From JBQLZO01 sp052168315 (GTDB lineage: Bacteria; Planctomycetota; Phycisphaerae; Phycisphaerales; UBA1924): a DNA stretch of 64,000 nt. The stretch is taken from NCBI GenBank assembly GCA_052168315.1, contig JBQLZO010000054.1:7247-71246 (forward strand). The letters are read 5' to 3'. Of this stretch, positions 62,406 to 64,000 are shown in pieces. The position numbers were made by a program, and so were the translations under genes. The notes under the pieces were generated by a model. The model searched no databases. It saw only the letters and a list, made by a program, of their open reading frames with translations, and had not been told where the DNA came from. The number at the start of each line of letters is the position of its first letter. Positions within the stretch are counted from its first letter, which is position 1.

Positions 62406-64000
62406 TCAGGGTGAGCGCGAGACCTGGGCCTCGAGCGTCGCATCGATCATGCGGAGCAGTTCGGTGATGTGGATGCGCGTGTAGTCGTCCAACGGGCCCG
62501 CGGACCGGGCGAGCTCTCCATCGTTGGTCCACGCCGCGAGCCGGTCGCGGATGGTGCGGAGTTGGTCGATCGCGACGAGCTGCGCCGAAAGCATCGTGGC
62601 CGGCATGAACTCCATGCGATAGGCCAGGTCGATCAACTGGTTGGCGTGCTCGCGCTGCAGCCCCCTACGCAGGGCGCTGACCTTCGGGTTCAGGTTCGTG
62701 TAGGCGCTTCCCTGCGTGGGCTCGCGGGTGAACTCCGACCAGATGGAGTCCGTCAGGGTTCGATGCAATTCGGGCACAGTCAATGCATTTGCACCCGGTT
62801 CGGTGCGAAGCTCTTGGTTGGCGAGTCTCGGCGTGCACAGGTGCATCAGATCCGAGAGGACGAAGTACTGGGTCATGTTGGCGTTGCCCAGCAGATCGAC
62901 ATCGGTGGGTCCGCCGCCGAATGAGGGGAAGGTCGAGTCATACCAGGTGACTGTCTGGAGGCTGTTGGCCAGATCGCGGTCGATGGGCAGGCTGTCCTCG
63001 CTGAACAGGCGCTGGACGATCATGTCCAGAACTCCGCGCTGGATCTCGGGCTCGACATTGCGGCGTGGGCGTGCGGCGCCGGGGGTATTGAAGTCGCGCG
63101 AGAGATAGGTCCCGCCGATCCAGCCGGTGGTGTCCCAGAGGGCCATCATCTCCTCGAACCTGAGGGTGTTGAAGGCCGCGGTGACCTTGGTCCAGTTCTC
63201 GTTTTCGGTGGCAAGCCGATCGAGCAGCTGCTGCCTGAGGAAGTCGATTCGCCGGAACTGGCGCTGGCGTCCTTCCACGGGGTCGGAGCCGAAGTCGTAC
63301 CGCATCGCGGTGGGATCGGGGGAGTAGACATCCTCGTCGGTCATGTACCGGTGCTCGGGCATGACCGACATCGCCAGGTGCTCCGCGAGTTCATCCTCGT
63401 CGGCGTGCATGTACCCGTAGGCGATGGCCCACCGGTCGTACGCGCCGACGCGGACAGTGTTATACACGCCCTGCGGCTTGCCGGGCTCCGCGATGAATGT
63501 GCCGATGTAGTCCATGACCGAGGTGGCGGGAGGTTCCTGCGCGCGATCGGTGTACTCATCGATGGCCGAGGCGGACATCCACGCGGAGCCCGCGAAGTTG
63601 TGCCGGAGTCCGAGCACATGCCCGACCTCGTGCGCGACCAGGGCGATGATGTTGTCGGCGACCAGGTCCGCGGGCACCCCGTCGATCTCGAATGCGGTCG
63701 GAGCTTCGCTCTCTCCCGCTTCCTCCTCAGCGAGCATGGAGCGATCCACCATGGCGCTGAGGTGCGCGACGGCCAGGCTGTGTCCCAGCCGCTCCGTGAA
63801 GTTGCACCGGCACATGGCATGATGCCGGTGCGAGAGCACGCCGGGCTCTGCACGGTCGATGAGCCTGCGGAGCAGGTCGCCACGCTGGCGGTCGGACAGC
63901 CCTCTGGCGGCCTCCGGGTCGCGGGCGAGGGCCTCCGGATCGGGTTCGGGCGTGATCAGCCCGCGGCGCCGCGCGCGATCGGTGAGGTGCTCGGCCACGG
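62406..64000 (-). CDS. Zinc-dependent metalloprotease, C-terminal part (DUF4953/DUF5117-type; runs off the window)
   Basis: At least 530 residues are visible. The gluzincin/metzincin-type signature VAHEVGHVLGLRHNFAGS (HExxHxxGxxH) is clear, followed by SVMDYIGTF and a Met-turn region, then a long helical C-terminus. This matches large secreted zinc metalloproteases of the DUF5117/DUF4953 group, typically about 800-900 residues. The N-terminus with its signal peptide must lie beyond 64000; the first Met in the visible frame, at 63998, is internal to the family's usual length. Strong terminator downstream. Confidence 0.82.
   Translation of the reverse strand, partial: VAEHLTDRARRRGLITPEPDPEALARDPEAARGLSDRQRGDLLRRLIDRAEPGVLSHRHHAMCRCNFTERLGHSLAVAHLSAMVDRSMLAEEEAGESEAPTAFEIDGVPADLVADNIIALVAHEVGHVLGLRHNFAGSAWMSASAIDEYTDRAQEPPATSVMDYIGTFIAEPGKPQGVYNTVRVGAYDRWAIAYGYMHADEDELAEHLAMSVMPEHRYMTDEDVYSPDPTAMRYDFGSDPVEGRQRQFRRIDFLRQQLLDRLATENENWTKVTAAFNTLRFEEMMALWDTTGWIGGTYLSRDFNTPGAARPRRNVEPEIQRGVLDMIVQRLFSEDSLPIDRDLANSLQTVTWYDSTFPSFGGGPTDVDLLGNANMTQYFVLSDLMHLCTPRLANQELRTEPGANALTVPELHRTLTDSIWSEFTREPTQGSAYTNLNPKVSALRRGLQREHANQLIDLAYRMEFMPATMLSAQLVAIDQLRTIRDRLAAWTNDGELARSAGPLDDYTRIHITELLRMIDATLEAQVSRSP

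Noticed and set aside
1..64000. CRISPR arrays, insertion sequences, integrases or attachment sites
   Set aside because: I saw no regularly spaced repeats, transposase or integrase motifs, and tRNA-Leu has no integrase or 3' duplication beside it.

Overview
The window is 64 kb of very GC-rich, densely coding bacterial chromosome with no sign of phage, plasmid, insertion sequence or CRISPR. It most resembles a planctomycete of the class Phycisphaerae. The pointers are a secreted Cys-rich protein with dockerin-like calcium loops of the kind common there, an ECF sigma factor next to a membrane Ser/Thr kinase with a TPR tail, menaquinone synthesis by the futalosine route (MqnA), and a Gram-negative LPS export ATPase (LptB). 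This assignment is an inference from gene content only.

Layout. 1-14.7 kb: the start of an HD-GYP-type protein, the large secreted protein, an ECF sigma / methyltransferase / kinase / gatB run, a beta-lactamase-like secreted protein without its catalytic residues, a paralogue of elongation factor G and a secreted protein of unknown function. 15.2-20.7 kb: a tightly overlapping plus-strand operon (TPR secreted protein, flippase-like membrane protein, LptB, PEGA lipoprotein, small membrane protein) that looks like an envelope unit. 20.8-27.3 kb: a PglD/NeuD-type acetyltransferase, mqnA, a protein with several helix-turn-helix motifs, a TrkH-type potassium channel protein, an RluA-type pseudouridine synthase and tRNA-Leu(CAA). 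27.3-37.8 kb: a cytochrome c-sugar dehydrogenase fusion, an ABC exporter pair, a divergent NtrC-type regulator, ruvB, a metallo-beta-lactamase-fold hydrolase, a DUF4442 hotdog protein and an HDOD protein.

37.9-56.5 kb is an exopolysaccharide/O-antigen locus of 16 genes in several transcription units: six glycosyltransferases, a Wzy-like polymerase, a Wzx-like flippase, GDP-fucose synthesis (gmd, fcl), a UDP-sugar epimerase, and modifying enzymes (acetyl-, formyl-, pyruvyl- and methyltransferase, polysaccharide deacetylase). Together they could make a nucleotide-activated 6-deoxyhexose, assemble and decorate a repeat unit, flip it and polymerise it.

56.7-64 kb: trmL, a gene-poor stretch of about 1.2 kb with a possible small transcription unit, a small membrane protein, a 2Fe-2S ferredoxin, a methyl-accepting chemotaxis protein, a glutamine-amidotransferase-like protein lacking its catalytic cysteine, and the C-terminal part of a zinc metalloprotease that runs off the window.

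A recurring theme is proteins that keep a family fold but have lost signature residues: the amidotransferase, the beta-lactamase-like protein, the sigma-54-activator-like regulator and, more mildly, the EF-G paralogue. I did not find a clearly new multi-gene system; these proteins, the multi-HTH protein and the small unit near 58.3 kb are the best leads.
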